A stretch of DNA of 64,000 bases from Pseudomonadota bacterium. GTDB lineage: Bacteria; Pseudomonadota; Alphaproteobacteria; Rhodobacterales; Rhodobacteraceae. The stretch lies in NCBI GenBank assembly GCA_020161655.1, contig JAIUPC010000007.1, positions 62,001-126,000 on the forward strand. Direction: 5' to 3'. The stretch's first letter is position 1. The number at the start of each line of letters is the position of its first letter. Under the pieces are notes generated by a model, which made no database searches, was not told the DNA's origin, and worked only from the letters and a program-made list of their open reading frames with translations. The translations under genes and the position numbers were made by a program. Of the stretch, positions 50,925 through 60,577 are shown piece by piece.

Positions 50925-52118
50925 TCAGCCCCTTTCCGGCGGCGGCGCCGACCGCCCCAGGGCGCGCACCGCGCGGGTCAGTTGCGCCAGATCGCCGCGC
51001 AGGTCAGCCATGCTCTCCTGCCGCCCCGCCGCGACCTCTTCCAGAAGCCTGAGAAGCTGCATGTCGATGGAGCGCAGACGCATCCGGCTTTCGGCATCCG
51101 GGCCGGTCGGCTCTTCCTCGGGCGGTGGCGGCTGCATCAGCGCCGCCATCCGGTCTTGCCCCTCGGCAATACGCGTCAGGATCGCGGCACTCCCGGCCTC
51201 TGTCCGCAGATGCCGGGTCAGCCCCTCGACGGCACCGGCGAGCATCTCCAGCCGCTCGTTCACCGCGACCCGGCCCGCGTCCGACCGTTCGAGAAGCGCC
51301 TGCAGCGTCTCCACTTGTTCGGCCATGTGGTCGAGGACACCGGCGACCGCCGCCTGATCGAGCCCGCCCTCGCTGTCGCCGCCGGCAAAGCCGAGCCGGG
51401 TGAAGGAGGTCAGCCATTCCTCCAACTCGCGGTAGAAGCGGTTCTGGCCGTGGCCGGCGAAAAGCTCCAGCAAGCCGACGACAAGCGACCCGGCGAGGCC
51501 GAGGAGCGACGAGGAGAACGCCGTGCCCATGCCGCCAAGCTGGCGTTCGAGCCCGCTCATCAGCTTCTCGAAAATCTGCATCCCGCCTTCGCCCTCTTGC
51601 GGGGCAAGCGCGCGGATCGTGTCGACCACGGCGGGGACGGTCGTCGCAAGGCCGTAGAAGGTGCCGAGAAGGCCGAGGAAGATGAGGAGGCTCGTCAGAT
51701 AGCGGGTGATGTCGCGCGCCTCGTCGATCCGTGTTTCGACGGATTCGAGGATGGAGCGGGCGGAGGAGGACGAAATCTGCCCGCCGCGCGGCCCCCGCGA
51801 CCTTAAAAGCGCGGCCAAAGGCGCGAGAAGCCGCGGCGCAATGGTGATCTCATGCCCCGGCACATGGGCGGCGAAGCCTTCGATCCAGCTGACCGACCGC
51901 ACAAGCTGCGCCACCTGCCAGAAACAGGTCAGCACGCCAAGAAGGAAGACCGCGAGGATCAGCCCGTTCAGCCAGAGGTTCGCCGTGAAAAGCGGCAGGA
52001 TGCGACTGTAGGCGACGTATGCACCGGTGCCGACCAGCGCCAGCACGATCAGCATCATCACGACTTGTCGGACCGGCTGCGAGAAGAAGGGCTGCGCCAC
52101 ACGCGCGGATTTGTTCAT
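50925..52118 (-). CDS. MotA/TolQ/ExbB-family proton channel protein
   Basis: A 397-residue inner-membrane protein with about four membrane segments (near 18-38, 49-70, 140-165 and 198-225). The second half has the MotA/ExbB signature: SLLIFLGLLGTFYGLATTVP and MGTAFSSSLLGLAGSLVVGLLE, which contain the conserved threonine and alanine positions of stator channels. After residue 250 a long helical, probably cytoplasmic tail follows, with a proline-rich break near 335. It precedes the MotB-like gene by four bases. Architecture recalls ZorA and GldL-type stators rather than flagellar MotA. Confidence 0.84.
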   Translation of the reverse strand: MNKSARVAQPFFSQPVRQVVMMLIVLALVGTGAYVAYSRILPLFTANLWLNGLILAVFLLGVLTCFWQVAQLVRSVSWIEGFAAHVPGHEITIAPRLLAPLAALLRSRGPRGGQISSSSARSILESVETRIDEARDITRYLTSLLIFLGLLGTFYGLATTVPAVVDTIRALAPQEGEGGMQIFEKLMSGLERQLGGMGTAFSSSLLGLAGSLVVGLLELFAGHGQNRFYRELEEWLTSFTRLGFAGGDSEGGLDQAAVAGVLDHMAEQVETLQALLERSDAGRVAVNERLEMLAGAVEGLTRHLRTEAGSAAILTRIAEGQDRMAALMQPPPPEEEPTGPDAESRMRLRSIDMQLLRLLEEVAAGRQESMADLRGDLAQLTRAVRALGRSAPPPERG

Positions 52119-52201
52119 CTGGCCGACTGCCCCTGTCCTTATCCCAGCGCGACAATAGGCGGCGGGTCGGATGCGCTCAAGGGAAAGCTCTGGCGAATGG
52201 C

Positions 52202-52732
52202 CTAAGGCGTGCCGGTAAGATGCCGCACCCGCGCAGCGAGCCAGTCAAGCTCCGGGTCGGCGATGCCGAGTTCATGGAGGTGCCGGGCGGTATTCCAGAG
52301 GTAATCGCGGTTCTCGCCCCGCCCGCCCCTGGCCCGGGCGATGATCGCCGCCTGTTCGTCCAGCGGCAGGCCCCCGCAATACTGCACATGGTCGGGGTCG
52401 ATGACATAGGCCACGGCTTCCACGCTGCGGCCATCGGTGAGCGTGACCGGCAGATGCCTTTCAAGATAGGCCGAGGAAATCAGCTCGCGTTCGCGCAGGT
52501 AGGCCAGCACGCTGTCGGCCTTCTCCGGCGCCACGCCAAAGGCCAGCCCGGTGCAGGAACCCTTCGCCACCGCATCTAGCGCGAGGACGAGGCCCGGTTC
52601 CGCTTCGGTCCCCCGGTGGTGGATCGAGCGCATGCAGAAGCTCCGGTGCCAGCCGTCAAGCCGCGCCATCACCTTTTCGGTGAAGTCGAAACCCGGCTCC
52701 CATAGAAGCGAGCCATAGCCGAAGACCCACAT
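52202..52732 (-). CDS. Gamma-glutamylcyclotransferase (ChaC-like)
   Basis: A 176-residue protein of the ChaC/GGCT family, which breaks glutathione or gamma-glutamyl dipeptides to 5-oxoproline. The FGYGSLLWEPGF motif near residues 4-15 and the SAYLERHLPVTLTDGR strand are characteristic, and a conserved E is expected near residue 74 (EKADSV). AAGGGG lies about eight bases before the ATG. It is divergent from the DUF2125 gene. Confidence 0.87.
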   Translation of the reverse strand: MWVFGYGSLLWEPGFDFTEKVMARLDGWHRSFCMRSIHHRGTEAEPGLVLALDAVAKGSCTGLAFGVAPEKADSVLAYLRERELISSAYLERHLPVTLTDGRSVEAVAYVIDPDHVQYCGGLPLDEQAAIIARARGGRGENRDYLWNTARHLHELGIADPELDWLAARVRHLTGTP

Positions 52733-52810
52733 CGTGAACGCCCCTTGCTGGTCCTTTTCCTGCCTGGCCTGTAAACAGCATCGGAACGGATGAGGGAAGG
52801 TAAGACATAG

Positions 52811-53794
52811 ATGCGGGTCATCCTCTGGCTTGTGGCGCTTTTCACGGTGCTTTGGAGCGGCTACTGGTTTCTCGCCGCGCGTACCCTGAGGGCGGAGACC
52901 GAGGCGGCGCTGACCCAGATGAAGGCAGAGGGCCGGGCGGACTACTCCGCCTTTGACCTTGGTGGCTTTCCGGCCCGGTTCAAACTCACTGTCACAGACC
53001 CCGCGCTGGCCGATCCCGGCGGGCGCTGGCGCTGGCGCGCGCCGAGCCTCACGGTTCACGCGCTGGCCTACGACCCCGGCAAGATCATCGCCCTTCTGCC
53101 CTCCGGCCAGACAATCGAGGCCGCGGGCCAGACCATCGCGCTCACCACCACCGACATGCGCACCAGCGCCGGCTTCGGCCTTTCGACCGCGCTGCCGCTG
53201 CTTCATGCCGAGGCGATCTCGGACGCGACCGAGGCGAAGTCCGACCGTGGCTGGACCCTCGCCGCGCGTGAGATCCGGCTGGCGATCCGCGAGGAGGATG
53301 CGACATCGTTCCGCTACCGGCTTGGCGCCAAGGCGACCGCGCTGGCGCTTTCCGGCCCACCCGCCGAGTCCCTCGCCCGAGCCAATCTTCCCGCCAGTCC
53401 GGGGCAGCTGCGGATCGACGCCGACGCGACCTTCGACCGCGCGCTGGACCGAACCGCCATCGACACTCCGCCGATGTTGCGCGCCTTGGCCGTTTCGGCG
53501 CTGGAACTGGACTGGGGCGATCTCTCCTTGCGCGGCGATGGCCGCATCGACATCAGCGCCGCTGGCACGCCGGAGGGGGCGATAAACCTCAGGCTCGGGA
53601 ACTGGCAAGGGTTGCCGCCGCTTCTGGTCGCGACCGGGATAGTCCCGCCCGAGATGGAACAGCAGCTTGGCGACACGATGCGGCAGCTTGCGGCGCTTTC
53701 GGGCGACCCGAAGGAACTGGCGCTGCCCCTCACGTTCAATGCTGGGTGGATGGCGCTTGGCCCCCTGCCCCTTGGTCCCGCTCCGCGCTTCTGA
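52811..53794 (+). CDS. DUF2125 domain protein
   Basis: A 327-residue protein with an N-terminal membrane anchor or signal (MRVILWLVALFTVLWSGYWFL) and a beta-rich periplasmic domain of the DUF2125 type (SAFDLGGFPARFKLTVT). Function is not known. It is convergent with the extensin-like gene, six bases away. Confidence 0.82.
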   Translation: MRVILWLVALFTVLWSGYWFLAARTLRAETEAALTQMKAEGRADYSAFDLGGFPARFKLTVTDPALADPGGRWRWRAPSLTVHALAYDPGKIIALLPSGQTIEAAGQTIALTTTDMRTSAGFGLSTALPLLHAEAISDATEAKSDRGWTLAAREIRLAIREEDATSFRYRLGAKATALALSGPPAESLARANLPASPGQLRIDADATFDRALDRTAIDTPPMLRALAVSALELDWGDLSLRGDGRIDISAAGTPEGAINLRLGNWQGLPPLLVATGIVPPEMEQQLGDTMRQLAALSGDPKELALPLTFNAGWMALGPLPLGPAPRF

Positions 53795-53800
53795 GCCTGG

Positions 53801-54793
53801 TCAGCGGCAGTAGGGGCCGCGCCCGCGCGCAGTGTCGAAATGCAGATGATCGCGGTGATAGCTGTCCGAACCGGGGCCAAGTACGGTGTTGAACGGCCCG
53901 CAGGCCTCTTTCCGCATCGAGGCAAGCACCATGCCGCTGGCATCGCTGCCCCAACCCTTCAGCACCGACACGGTGGTGCCGTTCGCCAGCACGTAGCCGC
54001 CGATGTCGATGGCGCGGCCGCGGCCATGCTCGCTGACCTTGTTGCCCTTCTGGTTGTTGCGCGGGCGGCAGGCGTAGCTGCCCGCGACCTGCAGCGCCGA
54101 CAAACCGCCGCCGCGCTTGCCGACGGCGGGAATGGCGGTGTCTTCAACCCAGGTCTTCAGCGCCTTCGCCGTGGTGCAGTCGATCTCGGCCGGAACGGAC
54201 AGCTTCACACCCGCGACCGAAGTGATCTTCGCCCCGTCCTCAAGCCCGCAGCCCTTCACCCGGCTGAGGATCGGCGGAATGGTCGTACCCTTGATCGCCG
54301 GATCGCCGCAGACCGATCCCTTGCGGCTGGTGAGGACGCCCGCCACCTTGCCGGGAACGTATGCCACCGCGTTGACCTGGCTCAGCCGTTGCAGGTTCTT
54401 CGGCCGCGCCTGCGGACGGACGGTGAAGGCCGCATCAAGAAGCGCGGGCGGCACCGCGACCTGGACGATCTCGGCGGGTCGCGCTGCTGCCGGCGGCCTC
54501 GGGCGGGGGCGGATCGACATGGCCTCCGACGGCACTGCACCGGCGACCATCAGCGCCAGGGCGCCCGGCCTCGGCTTCGGCCGAAGCGCCGGGCTTGGCG
54601 GGCCCGGTACGGCCACCGCGGACATCGCCGGACCGGCGGGGATGACAAGGCGCGGCAGCCCGGTTTTTTCAAGCGCCTTTTCGGCCAGGTCGGTCCGCGT
54701 CACCGGACGCTGCGAGGTCAGGGGCGCCTTCGCGGCAAGGGCGACGGGCAGTACCGCGATCAGCGCGGCCAGGGCGATGGCCCCGCCCCTCAT
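53801..54793 (-). CDS. Extensin-like protein (D-Ala metalloendopeptidase-like fold)
   Basis: A 330-residue exported protein. A signal peptide ([19 protein letters not shown]) and a proline-rich region (about 50-130) precede the C-terminal extensin-like domain with SEHGRGRAIDIGGY and DHLHFDTARGRG, whose histidines and aspartates resemble zinc ligands of LAS/VanX-type cell-wall peptidases. It is the last gene of a hisC-tyrosine-extensin operon; the start overlaps the dehydrogenase stop by four bases, with GGAG upstream. Confidence 0.85.
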   Translation of the reverse strand: MRGGAIALAALIAVLPVALAAKAPLTSQRPVTRTDLAEKALEKTGLPRLVIPAGPAMSAVAVPGPPSPALRPKPRPGALALMVAGAVPSEAMSIRPRPRPPAAARPAEIVQVAVPPALLDAAFTVRPQARPKNLQRLSQVNAVAYVPGKVAGVLTSRKGSVCGDPAIKGTTIPPILSRVKGCGLEDGAKITSVAGVKLSVPAEIDCTTAKALKTWVEDTAIPAVGKRGGGLSALQVAGSYACRPRNNQKGNKVSEHGRGRAIDIGGYVLANGTTVSVLKGWGSDASGMVLASMRKEACGPFNTVLGPGSDSYHRDHLHFDTARGRGPYCR

Positions 54794-55716
54794 GCCGCAG
54801 GCTCCGCCTTTGAGCGACCGAAGTCCGGCGCGGAGGTATCCTGCCCGGCCTCGATGATGCCGCGACGGATCGCCCGGGTCCGGGTGAAGTAGTCGAAAAG
54901 CTGCTGGCCATCGCCCATGCGGATCGCGCGCTGCAACATGAAAAGTTCCTCCGTGAAGCGCCCCAGAATGTCGAGCGTCGCTTCCTTGTTGGTCAGGAAC
55001 ACGTCGCGCCACATGGTCGGGTCCGAGGCGGCGATGCGGGTGAAGTCGCGAAAGCCCGAGGCGGAATACTTGATGACCTCGTTCTCCGATACCCGGCGCA
55101 TGTGATCGGCCACGCCGACCATCGTATAGGCGATGAGATGGGGCGTATGCGACACGACCGCAAGGACAATGTCGTGATGGGCTGCGTCCATCTCGTCGAC
55201 ATTGGCGCCCATCGCCTCCCAGAGCGACCTCAGCCGCGCCACATCTTCGGGCGGGGCATCGCCGGGGATGAGAAGGCACCAGCGATTGCGGAAAAGCTCG
55301 GCAAAACCGGACCTTGGCCCGGAATGCTCAGTCCCCGCGAGAGGATGGCCCGGTATGAAGTTGACGCCTTTGGGGATATGCGGGGCAACGGCGTCAATCA
55401 CCGCCTGCTTGACGGAGCCGACATCCGTTACGGTGGCACCCGGTTTCAGATGCGGCGCGATCTCGGCGGCGACCTCGCCCATCACGCCGACCGGCACGGC
55501 AAGGACCACGAGGTCGGCGCCCTTCACCGCCTCGGCGGCGGTAGCGCAAACCTCATCGCAGAAGCCAAGCTCAAGCGCCGCTTCGCGCGTTGCCGGCGTC
55601 TTGGCGTGGCCGGTGATGGTCCGCGCGAGCCCGCCGGCCTTCATCGCATGGCCCATCGACGACGCGATAAGGCCGAGGCCGATCAGCGCCACGCGGTCAT
55701 AGATCGGCGCCGTCAT
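54790..55716 (-). CDS. Prephenate/arogenate dehydrogenase
   Basis: A 308-residue NAD(P)-dependent enzyme of tyrosine synthesis, oxidatively decarboxylating prephenate or arogenate. The nucleotide motif [14 protein letters not shown] is near residues 9-22 and the catalytic region [14 protein letters not shown] near 120-133. No chorismate mutase or ACT domain is fused. Start overlaps the hisC stop by four bases, stop overlaps the extensin gene. The aminotransferase gene next door could also serve aromatic amino acids. Confidence 0.92.
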   Translation of the reverse strand: MTAPIYDRVALIGLGLIASSMGHAMKAGGLARTITGHAKTPATREAALELGFCDEVCATAAEAVKGADLVVLAVPVGVMGEVAAEIAPHLKPGATVTDVGSVKQAVIDAVAPHIPKGVNFIPGHPLAGTEHSGPRSGFAELFRNRWCLLIPGDAPPEDVARLRSLWEAMGANVDEMDAAHHDIVLAVVSHTPHLIAYTMVGVADHMRRVSENEVIKYSASGFRDFTRIAASDPTMWRDVFLTNKEATLDILGRFTEELFMLQRAIRMGDGQQLFDYFTRTRAIRRGIIEAGQDTSAPDFGRSKAEPAA

Positions 55717-56798
55717 CGTTGCCCCTTGAACTGGCCGATGGCGTGGGCGACCCGGCGGCAGGAGGCCTCGTCGCCGATGGTGATGCGCAGGCAGTTCGGC
55801 AGGCCGTAGCCCGCCACCCGCCGCACGATCAGCCCCTGCGTCTGCAGGAAATCGTCGCAGGCCTCGGCCTCTTCGCGGCTGGCGAATCGGGCGAGGATGA
55901 AATTCGCGGTCGAGGTGTCCGACGGCACGCCCATTTCCGCCAGCGCCTCAGCCAGCCAGCCGCGCATCCGCGCATTGTCGGTCCGGCAGCGGACGACATG
56001 GTCCTGATCGCGCACCGCCGCCTCGGCGGTTTCAAGCTGTGCGCTCGACAGGTTGAAGGGGCCGCGCACCCGGTTCAACACGTCGATGATGTGCTTCGGA
56101 CCATAGCCCCAGCCGATCCTGAGGCCGCCAAGCCCGTAGATCTTCGAGAACGTCCGCGTCATGACCACATTCTCGCGCGCCGTCACAAGGGTAGCGCCAC
56201 CGTCATAGCCGTCGACATATTCGGCATAGGCACCGTCGATGACGAGGATCGCCTGCTGCGGCAGCCCGGCGGCCAGACGCTCGATCTCGGGCAGGCCGAT
56301 CATGGTGCCGGTCGGGTTGTTCGGATTGGCGATGAAGACGAGCCTGGTCTTCGCCCGGCAGGCGGCGAGGATCGCATCGACATCCGTGGTCCGGTCGCGC
56401 TCCTTGACCACCACGGGCCGCGCGCCGGCGGCCATGGTGTAGATGCGGTACATGAGGAACCCGTGTTCGGTGAACACCACCTCATCGCCCTTGCCGGCAT
56501 AGGCGTTGCAAAGAAGGCCGATGATCTCATCCGACCCCACACCGCAGATGATCCGCGCCGGGTCGAGCCGGTGCACATCGCCGATCGCCTGGCGAAGCGC
56601 GGCGTGATCGGTCGAGGGGTAGCGGTGCAGCTTGTGGACCGCGCGCTGGAACACCTCTTTCGCCTTGTCGGACGGGCCAAAGGGGTTTTCGTTCGACGAC
56701 AGTTTCACCGCGTCGCTCCGCCCGGCGACATGCGCCGCACCGCCCTGATAGAGGTCGATGTCCAGAATGCCCGGCTGGGGGCGGATGAACTCGGTCAT
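55713..56798 (-). CDS. hisC: Histidinol-phosphate aminotransferase
   Basis: A 361-residue fold-type I PLP enzyme. Motifs are [12 protein letters not shown] near the N-terminus, [10 protein letters not shown], the aspartate in VIDGAYAEY and the PLP lysine in [17 protein letters not shown]. The start at 56798 follows GGAG by eight bases. It is first in a three-gene operon with the tyrosine-pathway dehydrogenase and extensin-like genes, so it may act on both histidinol phosphate and aromatic substrates. Confidence 0.94.
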   Translation of the reverse strand: MTEFIRPQPGILDIDLYQGGAAHVAGRSDAVKLSSNENPFGPSDKAKEVFQRAVHKLHRYPSTDHAALRQAIGDVHRLDPARIICGVGSDEIIGLLCNAYAGKGDEVVFTEHGFLMYRIYTMAAGARPVVVKERDRTTDVDAILAACRAKTRLVFIANPNNPTGTMIGLPEIERLAAGLPQQAILVIDGAYAEYVDGYDGGATLVTARENVVMTRTFSKIYGLGGLRIGWGYGPKHIIDVLNRVRGPFNLSSAQLETAEAAVRDQDHVVRCRTDNARMRGWLAEALAEMGVPSDTSTANFILARFASREEAEACDDFLQTQGLIVRRVAGYGLPNCLRITIGDEASCRRVAHAIGQFKGQR

Positions 56799-56867
56799 GG
56801 CAGTGACTCCGGCAGACTTCGGGCTTTCTAGCGGGGGCATTGACGCAAGGCCAGCTTTATCCGCGAA

Positions 56868-56897
56868 CGAAAAGGGCCGCGGCATTGCCGCGGCCCC
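56868..56897 (-). terminator. Intrinsic terminator of rpsD
   Basis: Perfect 10-bp stem GGGCCGCGGC / GCCGCGGCCC with a 3-base loop and a T-run on the minus strand (AAAA at 56870-56873), just past the rpsD stop. Confidence 0.9.
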
Positions 56898-56923
56898 AAG
56901 ACGATCCTGCCTTGTGAGGCGGA

Positions 56924-57544
56924 TCAGTTCTTCGCGTAGAATTCGACGACGAGGTGGGGTTCCATCTGGACCGCATAGGGCACGTCGCCGAGCGCCGGCT
57001 GGCGCACGAAGGTCGCGGTCATCTTCGAATGGTCCGCCTCGATGTAATCGGGCACGTCACGCTCGACGAGGCCGACGGCTTCGAGGACGAGGGCGAGCTG
57101 GCGCGACTTGTCGCGGACGGCGACGACGTCGCCTTCCTTCACGCGGTAGGAGGCGATGTTGACGCGGCTGCCGTTCACGGTCACGTGGCCGTGGTTCACG
57201 AACTGGCGCGCGGCGAAGATCGTCGGAACGAACTTGGCGCGATAGACGACGGCGTCGAGACGGCGCTCCAGAAGGCCGATCAGGTTTTCACCGGTATCGC
57301 CCTTGACGCGCTCGGCCTCGGCATAAATCTTGCGGAACTGCTTTTCGGTCAGGTCGCCATAATAGCCCTTCAGCTTCTGCTTGGCGCGGAGCTGGGTGCC
57401 GAAATCCGAAAGCTTGTTCTTGCGGCGCTGGCCGTGCTGGCCGGGGCCGTATTCACGCTTGTTCACCGGGGACTTCGGACGGCCCCAGATGTTTTCGCCC
57501 ATGCGGCGGTCGATCTTGTACTTGGCAGAGGTGCGTTTGGTCAC
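56924..57544 (-). CDS. rpsD: 30S ribosomal protein S4
   Basis: A 206-residue primary rRNA-binding protein of the small subunit. The N-terminal basic segment [14 protein letters not shown], the [17 protein letters not shown] block and the S4 RNA-binding domain ([26 protein letters not shown]) are clear. It is transcribed alone from a strong promoter at 57691 and ends at its own terminator. Confidence 0.98.
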   Translation of the reverse strand: MTKRTSAKYKIDRRMGENIWGRPKSPVNKREYGPGQHGQRRKNKLSDFGTQLRAKQKLKGYYGDLTEKQFRKIYAEAERVKGDTGENLIGLLERRLDAVVYRAKFVPTIFAARQFVNHGHVTVNGSRVNIASYRVKEGDVVAVRDKSRQLALVLEAVGLVERDVPDYIEADHSKMTATFVRQPALGDVPYAVQMEPHLVVEFYAKN

Positions 57545-57690
57545 CGCTGATCTCCTTCTATGGTCGCCGCCCGGAAGCGGCAGGAAGGGCGTTGTCCTTT
57601 CCCCCGTTTTGCCGGGGGCGACAGGCTTCCCCTTGCGAGGTCCACCAACACCAAATGAAATGCCCCGGAAGCTCGTCCCGGGACGGGCGG

Positions 57691-57718
57691 CTTATACAGG
57701 GCCAAACGGCAGAGTCAA
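57691..57718 (-). promoter_or_regulatory. Strong sigma-70 type promoter of rpsD
   Basis: On the minus strand TTGACT (57713-57718) and TATAAG (57691-57696) are separated by 16 bases. This is the best consensus-like promoter in the window and points to rpsD, leaving a leader of about 140 nt. Confidence 0.75.
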
Positions 57719-57728
57719 CGGCCCGCCG

Positions 57729-58793
57729 TCAGGCCGCGTCGTGACGGAAGATCGCGGCTTCGGGCGCGGTCAGGCAGCGCCGGGCGAAACCGCCGTAGTC
57801 GGTGCCGCCGAGGGCCTGGGCCAGCGTGGCGTGCGCCTCCGGTTCCAGAAGGGCAAGATCGGCGGTGGCGGGATGGAAGGTTTCGGTCTCAATCCCGTTG
57901 GCCCGCACGACCTCATGCCGCGCGGTCAGGAGGTGGATATAGGTCATGTCACGGGGGACGGTCTCGGTGCGGACGCTGCGGTCGTCGCGAAGGTCGCGCG
58001 CCTCGACCAGCACCTCAGGTTCATTGAAAAGCGCCCGCGCGCCCGGACCGCCGAGAAGCAGCCGATGCTCGGGCGAGACCAGAAGATCGGCGCTCGCCCC
58101 AAACGTCCCCGCGCGGATGCGCACGGGGCGGAGATGCGGCATGGCGAGCAGCCTTGCGCCGGAAAGCTGCCGCCGCCCGGTCCAGAGCACCTCCTCAGCG
58201 CCGTGGTCGCGGGTCGAAAGCCGGTCGCCGGGCCGGATATCCTCCACAGCGCGCGGGCCGTCTGGCGTGTCGAGCATCGTGCCCGGCGTGAAGCAGACCG
58301 CCCCGCCCGCAGCCCCCGGCAGGCGTGAATGATCGGGCAAGGTGCCGCTGAGGGCAATGACCGCGAGGTCGGCATTCCGTGGCGGCAGGGCACCAAAGAC
58401 TGTCAGCAGGCTGCCGCCCCCGGCAAAGCCCAGCCGATAAGTCACGCGACCATCGGTCACGGTAAAACCCCCGGCATCCGTGTCGGCCTCATCGCCGGCA
58501 CGGGCGCGCACCCCCACGGGCCCAAGATCGCCAAGAAGTCGCGCCACCGACCGCGCTGCGCGCTGCCTGAGCCGCGCCCGCGCCGCCTCATCCTCAAGGT
58601 AAAGCGGGCCGGTTGCCGCGTCGATGCGCAGCGCCTCGCCCCACCAGCGCCAGTGCGAACCGGCGAAAAGCGCCGCGCAGGGCGCCGCACGAAGACCGTC
58701 CGTCTCCGTCTGCGCCACCGGAATCACGAAGATCCCGCGATTGTCCGCTCTGCTCTCGATCCGCCCGATTGCCGACATTGCCTGTCCGGTCAT
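57729..58793 (-). CDS. Hint-domain protein
   Basis: A 354-residue protein whose central part is a Hint domain (hedgehog/intein type 2), starting at about residue 166 with CFTPGTMLDTPDG and DIRPGDRLSTRDHG and ending near HEVVRANGIETETFHP. The N-terminal 160 residues have no recognised domain. Hint proteins can self-cleave, but the C-terminal residue that would complete splicing is not obvious. There is a second ATG five codons in. The protein is presumed extracytoplasmic or regulatory; the role is unknown. Confidence 0.8.
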   Translation of the reverse strand: MTGQAMSAIGRIESRADNRGIFVIPVAQTETDGLRAAPCAALFAGSHWRWWGEALRIDAATGPLYLEDEAARARLRQRAARSVARLLGDLGPVGVRARAGDEADTDAGGFTVTDGRVTYRLGFAGGGSLLTVFGALPPRNADLAVIALSGTLPDHSRLPGAAGGAVCFTPGTMLDTPDGPRAVEDIRPGDRLSTRDHGAEEVLWTGRRQLSGARLLAMPHLRPVRIRAGTFGASADLLVSPEHRLLLGGPGARALFNEPEVLVEARDLRDDRSVRTETVPRDMTYIHLLTARHEVVRANGIETETFHPATADLALLEPEAHATLAQALGGTDYGGFARRCLTAPEAAIFRHDAA

Positions 58794-58896
58794 TCACGGC
58801 CTTGCTCACGGCCTGACGGACCCTAGCATGGCGATGGGGGCTGAGGAATCCCCGGCCCGCGCCTGATGGCAGGATGTTGCGAAAAAGCGGCCTTCC

Positions 58897-59673
58897 TCAG
58901 ACCACCCGCTCGACCATCAGCTTCTTGACCTCGGCAATCGCCTTCGCCGGGTTCAGCCCCTTCGGGCAGGTCTTGGCGCAGTTCATGATCGTATGGCAGC
59001 GGTAGAGCTTGAACGGGTCTTCCAGCATGTCGAGCCGCTCTCCCGTCGCCTCGTCGCGGCTGTCGACGATCCAGCGGTAGGCATGCAGAAGCGCTGCCGG
59101 GCCAAGGTAGCGGTCGCTGTTCCACCAGTAGGACGGGCAGGCCGTGGAGCAGGACGCGCACATCACGCATTCGTAAAGCCCGTCGAGCTTCTTGCGGTCC
59201 TCGATCGACTGGCGCCATTCCTTTTCCGGCCGGTTCGTCGCGGTTTCAAGCCAGGGCATGACCGAGGCATGCTGGGCGTAGAAATGCGTGAGGTCGGGGA
59301 TCAGGTCCTTGATGACCGGCATATGCGGCAGAGGGTTGATGCGCACGTCGCCCTTGATCTCATCGAGGCCGTAGATGCAGGCCAGCGTGTTGATCCCGTC
59401 GATGTTCATGGCGCAAGACCCGCAGATCCCTTCGCGGCAGGACCGGCGGAAGGTCAGCGATGGGTCGATCTCGTTCTTGATCTTGATGAGCGCGTCCAGA
59501 ACCATCGGCCCGCACTTGTCCATGTCGATGAAATAGGTATCGACGCGCGGGTTCTCGCCCGTGTCCGGGTCCCAGCGGTAGATCTGGAACTTGCGGACAT
59601 TCTTCGCATCCGGCTTCGGCCAGGTCTTGCCGACCCGTATCCTGGAATTCTTGGGGAGCGAAAACTGAACCAT
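58897..59673 (-). CDS. sdhB: Succinate dehydrogenase iron-sulfur subunit
   Basis: A 258-residue subunit carrying three Fe-S clusters. The [2Fe-2S] ligands are in [13 protein letters not shown], then ACIYG, and the [4Fe-4S]/[3Fe-4S] ligands in [16 protein letters not shown] and [25 protein letters not shown] lies upstream of the start at 59673. It is the last of the sdh genes and follows two small unknown genes. It passes electrons from SdhA to the membrane quinone site. Confidence 0.97.
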   Translation of the reverse strand: MVQFSLPKNSRIRVGKTWPKPDAKNVRKFQIYRWDPDTGENPRVDTYFIDMDKCGPMVLDALIKIKNEIDPSLTFRRSCREGICGSCAMNIDGINTLACIYGLDEIKGDVRINPLPHMPVIKDLIPDLTHFYAQHASVMPWLETATNRPEKEWRQSIEDRKKLDGLYECVMCASCSTACPSYWWNSDRYLGPAALLHAYRWIVDSRDEATGERLDMLEDPFKLYRCHTIMNCAKTCPKGLNPAKAIAEVKKLMVERVV

Positions 59674-59675
59674 GA

Positions 59676-59972
59676 TTATCCCTTCCAGTCCGGGCGGGCA
59701 TAGAGCGGCAGCCGCGGCGGCTGGCCGGTCCTGCGGGTGACACAGGACGCGTAAAGCGCCGCCGGGTCCCTGCCCTGAAGATAGTCCGAATTGACTTCGA
59801 TCTCGATGGCGCCACGGGTTCCATGCCCACCGAAACCGGATTCGACAAAGCCAGTCGGTCCTGCGGCGGCGCGGGCGCGCGCGAGGCAGTTGCGCTCCAC
59901 CTGATCGACCGAAACGGGTCCGCAGGCGGCAAAAACCGGCAACAGCGCAGCAAGGGACATCATGCCTCGCAT
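59676..59972 (-). CDS. Small lipoprotein between sdhA and sdhB
   Basis: A 98-residue protein with a lipoprotein signal ([17 protein letters not shown], lipobox FAAC) and an unrecognised mature part with two further cysteines (about 29 and 77). Its start shares one base with the stop of the preceding gene and its end is two bases from sdhB, so it is embedded in the sdh operon. No known role in succinate dehydrogenase. Confidence 0.75.
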   Translation of the reverse strand: MRGMMSLAALLPVFAACGPVSVDQVERNCLARARAAAGPTGFVESGFGGHGTRGAIEIEVNSDYLQGRDPAALYASCVTRRTGQPPRLPLYARPDWKG

Positions 59973-60577
59973 CAGTCGGGTTCCAGAGATGATCGGATGG
60001 TGGAGCCATCCTGAAGGAACTGAAGCGCCCTTTGTTGCTGGGCCAGCGTCAGCGAATACCAGAGGTCTTCATCGCCAGGCATCAGCGCATAGCCCGTCGG
60101 CAAGGCCATCAACCCGCGTGGTGTCTTGCGTGACTTGCGCTTTTCGACCGGCGCCGCCTGCACGTTGCGGCCATAGCCGGTGCCGCCTTCCATGACCGCG
60201 CCATGATAGCCCGCCCCGCCCGAAAGCACCGAGGCGCCGCGCTGCTTCCCGGTGTAGCGCGGCGTCAATGCTGAGGATTGCGTGGCCACCCCTTTCGGCG
60301 CGGCGCTGTTTTCGGGAATGGGGTTCATCATGCCCGCGCCCTGGCCGCCATAGGCCTTGGAGCGGATACAGGCATTGATCTGATCGGCCTCGGCCTGGGT
60401 GCCGCCGTCAAGCGGCTTCACCACCGGAATGGCCTGGCCCGCGGCATAGCTGTAGCGGCCCTTTGGCCTGATCTCATTCTGGCATTGGGTCACATAGTCG
60501 ATCTTGGCGGCGGCAGGCTCCGCGAACGGAGTCAGGACCAAGACCGCGAGCGCTGTCAGTCCGGTCAGCTGCCGCAT
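59972..60577 (-). CDS. Exported protein of unknown function in the sdh operon
   Basis: A 201-residue protein with a signal peptide ([24 protein letters not shown]). The mature part is rich in G, A and P with two cysteines in CQNEIR and INACIR; a short helical region lies near the C-terminus. No family recognised. Its start overlaps the sdhA stop (TGATG) and its end overlaps the small lipoprotein. Its place between sdhA and sdhB suggests coexpression with the enzyme. Confidence 0.75.
   Translation of the reverse strand: MRQLTGLTALAVLVLTPFAEPAAAKIDYVTQCQNEIRPKGRYSYAAGQAIPVVKPLDGGTQAEADQINACIRSKAYGGQGAGMMNPIPENSAAPKGVATQSSALTPRYTGKQRGASVLSGGAGYHGAVMEGGTGYGRNVQAAPVEKRKSRKTPRGLMALPTGYALMPGDEDLWYSLTLAQQQRALQFLQDGSTIRSSLEPD

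Noticed and set aside
49295-52118. Zorya phage defence system.
   Set aside because: Only ZorA/ZorB-like parts are present. No ZorC, ZorD or ZorE-type gene is adjacent, and the neighbours are ordinary housekeeping genes.
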